Part shown: piece after piece, positions 25,984 to 34,852 of the stretch | Position numbering within the stretch: the first letter of the stretch is position 1 | Layout: each line of letters opens with the position of its first letter | Origin: Oscillatoriales cyanobacterium Centralia_MAG_596 | Lineage (GTDB): Bacteria > Cyanobacteriota > Cyanobacteriia > Leptolyngbyales > Leptolyngbyaceae | Assembly: GCA_021323955.1 (NCBI GenBank) | Contig: JAJPKC010000462.1 | Span: 1-47,214 of the forward strand | Length of the DNA: 47,214 bases | Direction: 5' to 3' | Program-made: the position numbers and the translations under genes | Notes under the pieces: generated by a model | Databases searched by the model: none | Told to the model about the DNA's origin: nothing | Seen by the model: only the letters and a program-made list of their open reading frames with translations

Positions 25984-26258
25984 GGGCTTTCCATCGACCC
26001 AACTCCAGGGCGTTTTCAAAATTTCACACTCCGTAACCATTGCTACGCAGGCCGCATTGAATTTGACTTACGCTACTAATATCAATGTTTTGTGAAGCGA
26101 CAGAAAATTCCGAAATCTCCGAAATCCTACGTAGAAAGGGTGTCACGATGTAACTAAACCGCAACTTCATAGAGAGCAGTGATGTTAACCATTTTTACAA
26201 AACGTGAAGTAGATTGGAATCGGCATACTTCCATATCTCAATGAGGGGGCGATAAGGA

Positions 26259-27620
26259 ATGGTGGATGTGACTGAAAAGCAATCCTCACACCGGGTTGTG
26301 ATTATTGGTGGCGGATTTGGGGGGCTGTACGCGGCCAAGGCGCTCAAACGCGCTGCGGCAGATGTAACGTTGATCGACAAGCGAAACTTTCATCTGTTCC
26401 AGCCGCTGCTCTACCAGGTGGCAACGGGAACACTTTCTCCAGCTGATATCTCTTCGCCGCTGCGTGCCATTCTCAGCGGTAACAAAAATACGCAGGTGTT
26501 GATGGATGAGGTCGTCGATCTGGATCCAGAACAGCAGAAAGTCATCCTTAAGGGTAAGGAACTGAGTTACGATACGCTGATTGTGGCGACGGGTGTAAGT
26601 CATCACTACTTTGGCAATGATCAATGGAAGACGACAGCGCCGGGATTAAAGACGGTTGAAGATGCATTGGAAATGCGTCGCCGGATCTTTATGGCGTTTG
26701 AGGCGGCTGAAAAAGAGCCTGATCCAGAAAAGCGGCGTGCCTGGTTAACGTTCGTGGTTGTTGGTGGTGGCCCAACGGGCGTAGAGCTAGCGGGCGCGAT
26801 CGCTGAACTCGCCTTTAATACACTCAAGAGCGATTTTCGTAATATCGACACGACCGAAGCGCAGGTGCTCCTCCTGGAAGGACTGGATCGGGTCTTGCCG
26901 CCCTACGATCCATCCCTTTCGGCGAAGGCAGAAGTCGCACTTACCAGGCTTGGCGTTACGGTTGAAACGAAGGTTCTCGTCACGAACATTCAGGATAATG
27001 TGGTCACCGTCAAGCGGAATGGTCAGGAAGAGTACATTCCTTCTCGAACCGTTCTCTGGGCTGCGGGTGTCAAAGCGTCAGCGATGGGACAAGTATTGGC
27101 TGACCGGGCTGGTGCAACGCTCGATCGAGCAGGCCGGGTGATGGTTGAGCCAGATCTGAGCATTGCGGGGCACTCCAACATCTTCGTGATTGGTGACCTG
27201 GCCAACTTCCCCCACCAGGGCGAAAGACCGCTCCCGGGTGTGGCTCCAGTTGCGATGCAGGAAGGGGAATACGTTGCGGATCTGATTAAACAGCGACTGC
27301 AAGGAAATACCGTGGCACCCTTTGTCTACAGAGATATTGGTAGCCTGGCGGTTATTGGCCAGAATGAGGCTGTGGTTGATCTTGGGTTTGTGAAATTTGA
27401 TGGCCCGCTCGCCTGGTTTGTCTGGATCTTTGCTCACATCTATTACCTGATTGAGTTTGATAACAAGCTGATTGTGCTGTTGCAATGGGGGTGGAACTAC
27501 TTCACCCGCAATCGTGGGGCACGGATCATTACGGGCGACGAAGGGCGGATGCCCATCGATGTGGATAAAAACGGTGGATTTGCCATACCCGTCGATCGCC
27601 GATCGCCCGTTGAAGTGTAG
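26259..27620 (+). CDS. Type II NAD(P)H:quinone oxidoreductase (NDH-2 family)
   Basis: Two Rossmann motifs are clear: RVVIIGGGFGGLYAAKAL for FAD and FVVVGGGPTGVELAGAIAEL for NAD(P)H. NFHLFQPLLYQVATG is the NDH-2 signature. The FAD-binding AAGV and NIFVIGDLA segments follow, then the quinone-site region VAPVAMQEGEYVADLI. A hydrophobic C-terminus (WFVWIFAHIYYLIEFDNKLIVLLQW) should anchor it on the membrane. At 453 residues it has the normal length. It would pass electrons from NAD(P)H to plastoquinone without proton pumping. Cyanobacteria carry several paralogues (NdbA/B/C), and I cannot say which this is. An intrinsic terminator follows. Confidence 0.92.
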   Translation: MVDVTEKQSSHRVVIIGGGFGGLYAAKALKRAAADVTLIDKRNFHLFQPLLYQVATGTLSPADISSPLRAILSGNKNTQVLMDEVVDLDPEQQKVILKGKELSYDTLIVATGVSHHYFGNDQWKTTAPGLKTVEDALEMRRRIFMAFEAAEKEPDPEKRRAWLTFVVVGGGPTGVELAGAIAELAFNTLKSDFRNIDTTEAQVLLLEGLDRVLPPYDPSLSAKAEVALTRLGVTVETKVLVTNIQDNVVTVKRNGQEEYIPSRTVLWAAGVKASAMGQVLADRAGATLDRAGRVMVEPDLSIAGHSNIFVIGDLANFPHQGERPLPGVAPVAMQEGEYVADLIKQRLQGNTVAPFVYRDIGSLAVIGQNEAVVDLGFVKFDGPLAWFVWIFAHIYYLIEFDNKLIVLLQWGWNYFTRNRGARIITGDEGRMPIDVDKNGGFAIPVDRRSPVEV

Positions 27621-27657
27621 CGCTGGCCCTCTGATTTAGATTTGGTTTGTACAGTAG

Positions 27658-27706
27658 TGCGCCATTGGAGCAGCGTTTGCTGATTTCCCAGTGGCGCATT
27701 TTATTT
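27658..27706 (+). terminator. Rho-independent terminator after the NDH-2 gene
   Basis: TGCGCCATTGG pairs with CCAGTGGCGCA (11 bp with one G-T pair) across a 19-nt loop and is followed by TTTTATTT. It begins 38 nt after the stop codon and lies between convergent genes. Confidence 0.82.
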
Positions 27707-27804
27707 AGCCAGCGTTGGGCGTCGCGTTTAATCACCCAGGCGACGCGGGACAAGTGCTATATGCGTCGCGAACGATCACTGCAACCAAAACATCCTCTAA
27801 ACAC

Positions 27805-29970
27805 TCAATCGGAAGACGGCTGCGCTGTGCCGGTTGCCGCGCGGGTCAGCATTCCCGCTCGCACCTTACTCCGCTTGGAGCCTAAAATATCAACGTAATA
27901 GCGCTCCGGTGAGGCTGCCACCTGGATGCGCTTTTGTTCGCAGATCCAGGAAAGATACTTCAGTGCTGCCTGGCGACGGTCTTGTAGCGGTAACTGCCGG
28001 GCCTGATTCAGCCGATCCTGAAACTCATTGGATGGGGCTTTCAGATCAAATTCCTCCGGACTCTGGGTAATGATTGAGTCCAGTAAGCCCTGGAAGCCCA
28101 AAAACGCCAGGCGGTAAATCAGCAACTTGCTGAAATGCCCGTAAAAGTAGCCACCGTGGACATCTACGCCAACGGCAGGATTTTTAGAAAAGTCAACGTA
28201 GGCTTTCAAGAGCTTAACGTAGCTCCAAAACTTGAGTGGCGATCGCTGCCCATTGCAAATCAAGACATTCATCTCTTGATTGTCGCGCTTGTAATAGGTC
28301 GTCAGGTCGCGGTACTCAGTGCAGTCAAAATAGGTAAATAAGTCTGCAATGGACTCCGGATCCGGTTTGGCAGTCGCCAGCGATTCGTTGTCTTCCTGTC
28401 CCTCTTGCTTGCGATGAGCCGCTACGCGCAGGCTCCGGTCTTCTCGCTCTAACGTTTGCACACCGATATATTGCAACAGGTGGTCTACTTTACCGCTGGC
28501 CAACTGCTCTAAATTGACAATGCCGTAAACGTTTTGGTCGGGTAAATTGACGGAAACATTCCCCAGCCGGAAACCCTGCGATCGCGTGCTGGCTGGAAAC
28601 GAAAAATAATTGGCGGCTGTAGACGCCAACCGCAATGCCAGATCGCCTTCATTGCTGAAAAGATAGGCCTCTTCAAACCGCCGCAAGGATGAGCGCAAAA
28701 AGTTTGTGCGTCCCGAAATAATGGTCTTGAGCTGAATGTCTGGCGATACCAGTACCAGTCGTCCCAGACAGAAGACGCGACCAATCACAGACGCCGGTAA
28801 TTTTTCTAGGCTGGTGCGATCGCCGATCGCTTTAGGGTCAAAGGCATCGGAGAGGATACGAATCACCTGGGTGGTCACAAAGCCCCCCATGCTGTGACCG
28901 ATAAATGTTAATCGGATACGGGTCTTTTCCTGGTTCCAGTAACTAGCCGCCTCGTCAAACTCCTGCGTCGTATAGCTGGGCTTTGGGGCAGCCACAAAGC
29001 TGGCGTAGATCTTGAAGAAAATCGCATCATCGAGCTGAGCCAGCGTTCCTTGCTTGAGCTGGGGAAGTAATGCGCCAAACGTATCGTCCTGACGGTTTGC
29101 CAACAGGTCTGACTGGTTTTCAATGACTTCCCAGGTTTTTCGAACGGCTTTGTCGAGGATCGCAGGCGCTATCTCTATGCCCTGGCCTGCCGTTTGTTTG
29201 ACCGCTTCAAATAACGGATCGTTAATCTTGCGCTTGACTAAGCCCAGATCGAGCTGGCGAATAAATTCAACGAGGTCAGGCACACCGAAGTTCGTCGCGC
29301 GATACGAGTCTCTAAAATAAACAATGATGCGGAGTATAAATAAGCTACCCACGATCGCCGCCAGCGCGACACCAGCAATGGTCAAAATGGCGTTCAAGGC
29401 ATCGGCGATCGCGGATGGCAGCAGAATGAGCAGCACCAGACCAATCAGCCCCAGGATCAGCCCACTGCGGAACAGCAGCTTGAGAATAATGGGCAGCGCG
29501 GTGGCCGCTGTGTATAAATCCGACGGGACACTTTCGGACGGCCAACGGTATCCTAAATAGACAAAGCTATTCGACTTTTCAAAAATTGCTGGATCAGATT
29601 GATTGAGGAAATAGGAGACGTTTTTCCAATCCTTGTAGATATAGTCTACAATCCCAACCCGTTTCCCTTTTTGAACATTAACGTAGTCATAGTTCTGCCC
29701 GCCTGGTTTTCCGTCATCCAAAACAGCCGATTGAACACCCGTGTTGTATCCATGAATTTGAATCACAAGCCCGGTGTAGCTTGTGTTTGCCTGGCTGTTT
29801 TGATAAAGCGCCTCAATCACATCACCCATCGTGGGCAGTGTTTCATCCGTTAATTGTTCATCGTCTTCAATATTAATTGGTGCCGTACTGCGGATAAAAA
29901 AGCTGGGGACTTTTTGGGGCTGATTGTTAATAATCTGGCCCTTCCAAAAATCATCGACTAAAACATCCAT
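27805..29970 (-). CDS. Large membrane-associated alpha/beta hydrolase of unknown substrate (721 aa)
   Basis: The N-terminal LVIQIHGYNTGVQ (about residue 70) is an oxyanion-type HG motif of the kind found in DUF900-like hydrolases. The nucleophile elbow FIGHSMGGF places Ser360 about 290 residues later. Between them sits an insertion with two or three hydrophobic helices (about 158-218: ILKLLFRSGLILGLIGLVLL, then AILTIAGVALAAIVGSLFIL). About 360 residues follow, with a possible acid in LVSPDIQLK and His in the VDVHGGYFYGHFSK region. AAGGG sits 7 nt before the ATG. The membrane insertion between oxyanion strand and nucleophile elbow is unusual. Lipase, esterase or thioesterase activity is possible, and none can be chosen. 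Confidence 0.78.
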   Translation of the reverse strand: MDVLVDDFWKGQIINNQPQKVPSFFIRSTAPINIEDDEQLTDETLPTMGDVIEALYQNSQANTSYTGLVIQIHGYNTGVQSAVLDDGKPGGQNYDYVNVQKGKRVGIVDYIYKDWKNVSYFLNQSDPAIFEKSNSFVYLGYRWPSESVPSDLYTAATALPIILKLLFRSGLILGLIGLVLLILLPSAIADALNAILTIAGVALAAIVGSLFILRIIVYFRDSYRATNFGVPDLVEFIRQLDLGLVKRKINDPLFEAVKQTAGQGIEIAPAILDKAVRKTWEVIENQSDLLANRQDDTFGALLPQLKQGTLAQLDDAIFFKIYASFVAAPKPSYTTQEFDEAASYWNQEKTRIRLTFIGHSMGGFVTTQVIRILSDAFDPKAIGDRTSLEKLPASVIGRVFCLGRLVLVSPDIQLKTIISGRTNFLRSSLRRFEEAYLFSNEGDLALRLASTAANYFSFPASTRSQGFRLGNVSVNLPDQNVYGIVNLEQLASGKVDHLLQYIGVQTLEREDRSLRVAAHRKQEGQEDNESLATAKPDPESIADLFTYFDCTEYRDLTTYYKRDNQEMNVLICNGQRSPLKFWSYVKLLKAYVDFSKNPAVGVDVHGGYFYGHFSKLLIYRLAFLGFQGLLDSIITQSPEEFDLKAPSNEFQDRLNQARQLPLQDRRQAALKYLSWICEQKRIQVAASPERYYVDILGSKRSKVRAGMLTRAATGTAQPSSD

Positions 29971-30305
29971 GTTGCTACCCTTAGTTCATAACGGCGAAGC
30001 CTGTAGCGCTTGGGAAAGCCCATCGCTACTGCCTGGATTGGGCGCTCTAAACCTGCGATGGCTGTCCTCAGCCTTTGTTAAGAAGGGGCCTTGCATAACG
30101 TTTCCCTGCTGGGAACGCCCTTCCACAACCTGAATTCGATCGCCAATACCATGCAGGATGGGAGCTTCAAAGAGACACCCTGGATTTTAGCCGCTAATGG
30201 CTGAATCCTCTTCCTGGATCACACCAATTTAAGCAGTCGTTGATTGATCTTCATTAAGTCATACGCTACTGTGAACTGGTTTATGGGACTTACGAGGTGA
30301 GGACG
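29971..30305. other. Divergent intergenic region between the hydrolase gene and hisA
   Basis: These 335 nt must hold promoters for both divergent genes. A short hairpin, CGTTTCCC-TGCT-GGGAACG, is visible around 30099-30117. No small ORF, RNA gene or clear promoter pair could be supported. Confidence 0.5.
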
Positions 30306-31079
30306 ATGGAGGTCATCCCAGCGATCGATCTGTTGGAGGGTCGCTGTGTGCGGCTGTATCAAGGCGATTACGAGCAGGCGCAGACATTCGATGAAAATCC
30401 AGTATCGGTAGCGCGGCAGTGGGCCGACCAGGGCGCGACCCGGTTGCATGTTGTGGATCTAGATGGTGCCAAAGCCGGACATCCGGTAAATTTGCCGACG
30501 ATCGAGGCGATTGCGCGTGCCGTGGATGTGCCGATTCAGGTAGGCGGTGGCATCCGCGATCGCGCCAGTACAGCCAGCCTGCTGCAAGTGGGGGTCGAGC
30601 GGGTCATTCTCGGCACGGTGGCTGTGGAACAGCCCGACTTGGTGCGAGAGTTGTGTCAGGCATTTCCGAACCAGATCGTTGTTGGAATCGATGCCCGCAA
30701 TGGGTTGGTAGCAACGCGGGGATGGGTTGAAACTTCGACCGTTTTGGCAACGGATCTGTCTCGGCAGATGGCTGAAGTTGGGATTGCCGCGATTATTTAT
30801 ACCGACATTCACCGGGACGGGACGCTGCAGGGGCCAAACTTGACGGCCCTCAGGGAGCTAGCGACTAATGCGACAGTTCCAATCATTGCGTCGGGCGGCA
30901 TCAGCTCGGTGACAGACCTATTAAGCTTGTTGGCACTGGAACCACTGGGTGTAACCGGCGCGATCGTGGGGCGAGCGCTTTACACCGGCGACGTGGTGCT
31001 CAAAGAGGCGCTACGGGCGGTAGGGCAAGGGCGGTGGCAGGATATCCCGCCTGATTTTGGTTCTTCAGCATTGGCCTGA
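30306..31079 (+). CDS. hisA: Phosphoribosylformimino-5-aminoimidazole carboxamide ribotide isomerase
   Basis: HisA catalyses the fourth step of histidine synthesis, an Amadori rearrangement on a TIM barrel. The protein begins [22 protein letters not shown], with the catalytic Asp8 in AIDLLEG. The second catalytic Asp is in [13 protein letters not shown], and the phosphate-binding loops are VGGGIRD and ASGGISS. The 257 residues are the normal length. The track starts at GTG 30297. I prefer ATG 30306 because GAGGTGAGG lies just upstream with correct spacing and MEVIPAIDL is the family N-terminus. It is not clustered with other his genes, as is usual in cyanobacteria. Confidence 0.96.
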   Translation: MEVIPAIDLLEGRCVRLYQGDYEQAQTFDENPVSVARQWADQGATRLHVVDLDGAKAGHPVNLPTIEAIARAVDVPIQVGGGIRDRASTASLLQVGVERVILGTVAVEQPDLVRELCQAFPNQIVVGIDARNGLVATRGWVETSTVLATDLSRQMAEVGIAAIIYTDIHRDGTLQGPNLTALRELATNATVPIIASGGISSVTDLLSLLALEPLGVTGAIVGRALYTGDVVLKEALRAVGQGRWQDIPPDFGSSALA

Positions 31080-31097
31080 ACCCTTGCTGTAAGTGGT

Positions 31098-31322
31098 TTA
31101 CGAGTGGATCATGGTCCGGCTACTGGCAAGATCACGAATCAAGGGGAGCCGGGAATGAATGTAGTGATGAAATGCAGTGGTTTCATCGTGGTCGAGCGAT
31201 CGCTGGGTCTTGAGCTGCTTGAGCAACCATTGCACTAGGCTATTGTCGTCCAGATTAAGCAGCGTTTGAGACTGACTCGCTTCCACAATGGACCAAAGTT
31301 GACGCAGCGTTGTTGGAGACAT
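31098..31322 (-). CDS. Small hypothetical protein (74 aa)
   Basis: The product, beginning MSPTTLRQLWSIVEASQSQ, is a helical, soluble small protein with no Cys or membrane segment. It looks like a cyanobacterial conserved hypothetical family, but I cannot name it. I choose ATG 31322 over the track's 31352 because the extra ten residues (PFTPPWKSC) look non-coding and a weak GGAAAAG lies about 5 nt before the internal ATG. It converges with hisA, with only 18 nt between the stops. Confidence 0.6.
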   Translation of the reverse strand: MSPTTLRQLWSIVEASQSQTLLNLDDNSLVQWLLKQLKTQRSLDHDETTAFHHYIHSRLPLIRDLASSRTMIHS

Positions 31323-32430
31323 GCAACTTTTCCAGGGAGGGGTGAAGGGCAATTGAGAAGAGCAGGTTACAATTCCGTGTTGGTTGAGTGGTCTACGGTT
31401 TGATTACTCCTTTCTACGCATACCATAGCGAACCGACCGGAACTGATATGGGGATCACATAAGACGACACAAGAGTTACAAATCGCTTAACTATCCGATC
31501 CATAACTTGACCTTCGATTTTATCCGGAATTTGCTTTCAACGCAGCCAATTTGTATCCGCTCGGTTTGCTTGGCGCTGCTGCGATCGTCCATCAGCTCAC
31601 ATTGACATCGGGCACTTTTAGCAACGCCATACTCCAGCCTAAATGCAGCTGCAATCGGTAGCAATCAAGTTTGTCTGTCCCCACTTGATGAATGCTCCGA
31701 CCCCTGAATTCTGTAGCATAAATAACAATTGAAAAGGGCGTTCACACGATTTGAATCAGGTGCGGAAAACAGATGCAATGGTTGCTGTGCTGTTGCGACC
31801 CTTCGTATTTGCAATATCCCTCTAAAGGTGGAGTGCAACGCTTTGTGGTTTAGCCTGATTGTGTTGGGAAAGATGCGGTTCGTAGGCACACAATTTAAGC
31901 GCTACCGACCGCTCATAAGACTAGTGGGGAAGCCTCTCAGCAGCACGCCGATAATTTAAAAGATGGCTCCAACCCGTATTGATTGTGAGTGAAAAACGCC
32001 CGGAAGAATCGTTTGAGAAGCGCGCGATCGCAGCATTCCAACCCGCAACAAATTTAATTTCGCGAACAAATTTTCGCTCAATTAAGCGCTAAACCGGCGT
32101 CGGGTGCAATTAACGTGGACGATGGAACGAGCGCGTTCTTGCATTACTTCATCTCACCTGAATCCGGTCAGTACTACTGAGATCAGTAATTGGTAAAAGC
32201 AGCCGATAATCCGTAACGAAAGCAACCAGGTGTTGCGTGGTACGGGGGTGATTTACCTGAACTTTATTCATGCATCTATTTCTTCAAGTGATGAAGAAGC
32301 TGTCTCTAAATCCAGGACACTCCTTATTTCAAGCGCTAACTTAAATTTATGAAGCGGTCTGAAATGATAAGAACTCCAGTGCTTCACCCGCGAGAATAAC
32401 CGTTATATCAAACACTAGAGGTCACATATA
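31323..32430. other. 1.1-kb gene-poor, A/T-richer stretch
   Basis: The ORFs 31665-31889 (minus) and 31729-31959 (plus) overlap each other, have no Shine-Dalgarno site and give unconvincing translations, so they are not accepted. A degenerate repeat (GCAACAAATTTAATTTC followed by GCGAACAAATTTTCGCTC) lies around 32046-32082. The long run before the next gene could be a long 5' leader or hold an sRNA, but no hairpin with a T tract was clear enough to call. Confidence 0.5.
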
Positions 32431-33279
32431 ATGTCAGTACCTTCACTGAAAAAGCTTGTGTTACCCGCCACTGTGCTTGCTGGCACAATGTTTTCTTCGC
32501 TCACGGTGCCTCTAGCAGTATTTGGTTCAAGCCCGGTTGATGTTCAACTCAACCAGGAGCCAATTTTTTCTGGAAAATTCAAAGATTTTGCCGCACCTTA
32601 TGTTGGCGTGGTTGGTATTCTAAGCCTGGGAACAGGGGTTGCTGGCGTGGCGATCGCTGGTTGGCAACAATCTTCTCGCAAGTCTGGAAGCTTGGAAGCA
32701 AAGCTGTCCGATCTGCAGCAGGAGCTAAAGGGAAAAGAGCGTCAGCTAGAAGCCGTGATGCTGTCGGATAATCGTCTGCAAGCGCTGGGGCTTGACTTCT
32801 TTCTCCAAGACGAAACCCAGGCGGGCCAGTCAACGCCTGTGGCTCAAGCTGAGTTAGAGCCAGTCGTTGGCCAGTCTAACCAACCTGTTGTTGAGTCTCG
32901 CGTCAGTTCTGCTCCAGCGGCTCCAGCAGGTGCGCCTGACGCAGGGCCAGCAACGGTGCAATCGGTCGTTTCCACTCTGGCTGCTGCTCAAGCTTTTTTG
33001 AGCTTTACCCGGCCTAACGTCGCCGTGAATGGTGCAACTGATGGTCAGTCGAATGCAAAAGAGCCATCCATGAAGGCAAATATTACGCTTCAAGAACTGC
33101 AAGACCAACTCAAGCAGATCATGTCTCAAGTCGAGACCCTGCGTAGTTCTTTAGAATCTGAATCCAAGCCTGCGGTAGCTCAAGCGTATGAACCAGATTA
33201 TACGGTTAACACTTCAGACCCTCTGCATTACAGACCCGTAGCCAGACCGCAGTGGATTGCCCAACCGTTGGCCTCTTGA
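32431..33279 (+). CDS. Hypothetical membrane-anchored coiled-coil protein (282 aa)
   Basis: I do not recognise the family. Two hydrophobic segments are visible: residues about 8-32 (LVLPATVLAGTMFSSLTVPLAV, signal-anchor or signal peptide) and about 56-78 (YVGVVGILSLGTGVAGVAIAGW). A coiled coil follows (about 85-115), then a low-complexity Ala/Pro/Val/Gln linker (about 128-200), a second coiled coil (about 214-245, LQELQDQLKQIMSQVETLRSSL) and a short tail. The layout fits a cell-envelope or thylakoid scaffold protein. There is no clear Shine-Dalgarno sequence before the ATG. It has a 1.1-kb gene-free region upstream and a MITE-like repeat downstream. Confidence 0.75.
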   Translation: MSVPSLKKLVLPATVLAGTMFSSLTVPLAVFGSSPVDVQLNQEPIFSGKFKDFAAPYVGVVGILSLGTGVAGVAIAGWQQSSRKSGSLEAKLSDLQQELKGKERQLEAVMLSDNRLQALGLDFFLQDETQAGQSTPVAQAELEPVVGQSNQPVVESRVSSAPAAPAGAPDAGPATVQSVVSTLAAAQAFLSFTRPNVAVNGATDGQSNAKEPSMKANITLQELQDQLKQIMSQVETLRSSLESESKPAVAQAYEPDYTVNTSDPLHYRPVARPQWIAQPLAS

Positions 33280-33355
33280 GGCATCAAAAGTACAGCTTTG
33301 GTCAGAAAATTAGGCCAGCGCCAGCCTCGTGCAGTCTGGGTTGGGTTACTGACTC

Positions 33356-33455
33356 ATACCAACTCCAAAAAATAGCGCTCCAGATGGCCGTCTGTAAGGG
33401 CTTACGGCCGTAAGCCCCTACGAGGAGCTGTAACCGGAATGGAGAGAATTGGTAT
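33356..33455. repeat. MITE-like element with ATACC...GGTAT ends and a central palindrome
   Basis: The 100-bp element begins ATACCAACTCC and ends GGAGAGAATTGGTAT, which are imperfect inverted copies. The centre has a perfect 20-bp palindrome, GGGCTTACGGCCGTAAGCCC (33398-33417), followed by CTAC. No ORF is present. The organisation resembles the 45555-45695 element: ATAC(C) termini and an internal GGGGC/GCCCC hairpin ending in CTAC. It is probably a non-autonomous mobile repeat. Confidence 0.72.
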
Positions 33456-33494
33456 CTGCTCCCTACGCTGGATAGCAACGGTTATAACTGCCCT

Positions 33495-33547
33495 ATGTTC
33501 GCTGTGTAGAGATGACATCACCTCTGCACAGCGAACATTTAGTTTTT
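33495..33547 (+). terminator. Large hairpin followed by T-rich run
   Basis: ATGTTCGCTGTGTAGAG pairs with CTCTGCACAGCGAACAT (17 bp, one G-T-type mismatch) across a loop of about 10 nt, followed by TTAGTTTTTG. It lies 216 nt after the coiled-coil protein gene and could terminate a long 3' UTR on the plus strand. The T run is interrupted, so it may also be a palindromic repeat. Confidence 0.6.
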
Positions 33548-33672
33548 GATCAAACCGCGATCGCGATCAACTTCCTGCCCATATCGATCCGCTGGACTGA
33601 CTGTTACAGTTAGTGTCCTTGCTCGACATCAACCCTCCATCATCCCGCATAACCACTCGAAGAATGATTGGG

Positions 33673-34428
33673 TTAACGGAGCTGTTGCTCAGGAGACAGT
33701 GGTATGTTGGTCATCTTTTCTTTTATGGGGGGTAGATTGATTGGGGCCGAGTTGGTGGCTACGCTGGCCAAATCCGCTCGATTTCCCCAGCCGCTGCCCA
33801 TCTCACTGATGCTCACGCCCGGAGCCACGGTCTTTCCAGTCGGCAGGCTGATGGCCAGGGATTGTTTTGCCTGTAAATACCACTGACCATCGGCGGCAAA
33901 GCGAACGCTGCCACCCTCCAGCTTTTTGCCCTCTTTTTCCAGGGTTTGTGTCAAAGATTTAGCCTGATTGCCCGGGTCGATGACCGCAACGAATACGACA
34001 TCAGAACTGGGCTGAAGTCGATTAATTTGATTGTGGCTGAGTTGCCAGGCTTCTTGATACTGGCCATCGGGTGCAACCTGCCAGAGCTTTAGGGTGGCTT
34101 GCCATTGACCCTGCGATGAACTGACGATCTGGCGATCGAGAATGGCGTAATCGGAGGACGTATTAGCGCTCACCAATTGAGTGGGCGCGTTGAGGGGACG
34201 GATTCCCTGGACAATAATTTGGCTGCGATCGGGCAGGTTGGTGTGGCCAGAGACAATATAGGTTCCGGGACGATTGGTCGGCTCTACGTTTAGACTCAGT
34301 TCGACTTTGGACGACCGCTCTTGTGTGCAGCCAACGATTGATAGCACCAGGGCCAGTGCCCCGATGGATGCAAAGCAATGTCGCACAGAACGATTAAGCG
34401 CGTACTGCCGTGGTGTTAGAGCAGCCAT
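33673..34428 (-). CDS. Predicted lipoprotein (251 aa)
   Basis: With ATG 34428 as start, the protein has a basic N-terminus, a hydrophobic helix (FASIGALALVLS) and lipobox SIVGC with Cys34, so it is predicted to be a lipid-anchored envelope protein. GAGG sits about 6 nt upstream of this ATG, and I reject the track's 34473 start. The mature part is beta-rich (VELSLNVEPTNRPGTYIVSGHTNLPD, WQATLKLWQV), like an Ig-like or carbohydrate-associated fold. No enzyme motif was recognised. It is divergent from the cellulose operon across 424 nt, which hints at a shared control region and a possible envelope role with cellulose export. This is inference only. Confidence 0.75.
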   Translation of the reverse strand: MAALTPRQYALNRSVRHCFASIGALALVLSIVGCTQERSSKVELSLNVEPTNRPGTYIVSGHTNLPDRSQIIVQGIRPLNAPTQLVSANTSSDYAILDRQIVSSSQGQWQATLKLWQVAPDGQYQEAWQLSHNQINRLQPSSDVVFVAVIDPGNQAKSLTQTLEKEGKKLEGGSVRFAADGQWYLQAKQSLAISLPTGKTVAPGVSISEMGSGWGNRADLASVATNSAPINLPPIKEKMTNIPLSPEQQLR

Positions 34429-34852
34429 TTTCGCCTCAAGTGTTGGTTTGCTGGATTCTATTACAAAAAACAATTCTTTTACGATTGCTCCGGAGCATAT
34501 TCAAAATAGTCCGTAAAGATTGAACGTGACGATAGTTTTTTGCAACTAAGTGATTGGCAGTCGTTTTATAAAGATTTGATGAAAAGATTAACTACTTTTA
34601 CTGATACCACCGCCAGACCTGGGCAGTTTTTGAACTAAGCGCTTAAGCTGGGGACGAGTAATAAAGCATTCAAAAAAGAGTCCAATTCTTGGTGAGATCA
34701 GTCTACTGAAATTGGTCTACTGGAGTTAGTTTACTGAAATTGGTCTACTGGAATTGATCTACTAATTGGGCGTGAATCGCTATTTTCGGGTGCATCGCGA
34801 TTAATTGACTAGAGCAAGAATTTCAAGGCTTACTAATCGTGGTGTGAATCGC
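34429..34852. promoter_or_regulatory. Divergent control region between lipoprotein gene and cellulose operon
   Basis: The 424 nt are A/T-richer than the flanking genes and hold no acceptable ORF. They must contain promoters for the lipoprotein gene (leftward) and the operon (rightward). The five-copy 14-nt array (34700-34769) sits 84 nt before the chosen start of the barrel gene. A palindromic AAGCGCTTAA lies near 34638-34648. No promoter could be fixed with confidence. Confidence 0.55.
34700..34769. repeat. Five tandem 14-nt units upstream of the cellulose operon
   Basis: The units are AGTCTACTGAAATT, GGTCTACTGGAGTT, AGTTTACTGAAATT, GGTCTACTGGAATT and a decayed GATCTACTAATTGG. Units 1 and 3, and units 2 and 4, resemble each other most, so the array probably grew by duplication of a 28-nt dimer. 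It lies 84 nt before the first gene of the operon and could be a multimeric protein-binding site or neutral slippage. Confidence 0.9.

Larger units (their letters stand above)
33280..33672. other. Gap between convergent genes with repeat and hairpin
   Basis: These 393 nt separate the coiled-coil protein gene (plus) from the lipoprotein gene (minus). They contain the MITE-like element at 33356-33455 and the large hairpin at 33495-33547, both listed separately, and no acceptable ORF. Confidence 0.6.

Noticed and set aside
31665-31959. Two overlapping opposite-strand small ORFs
   Set aside because: They overlap each other, lack ribosome-binding sites and have unusual Cys/Arg-rich translations; treated as chance.
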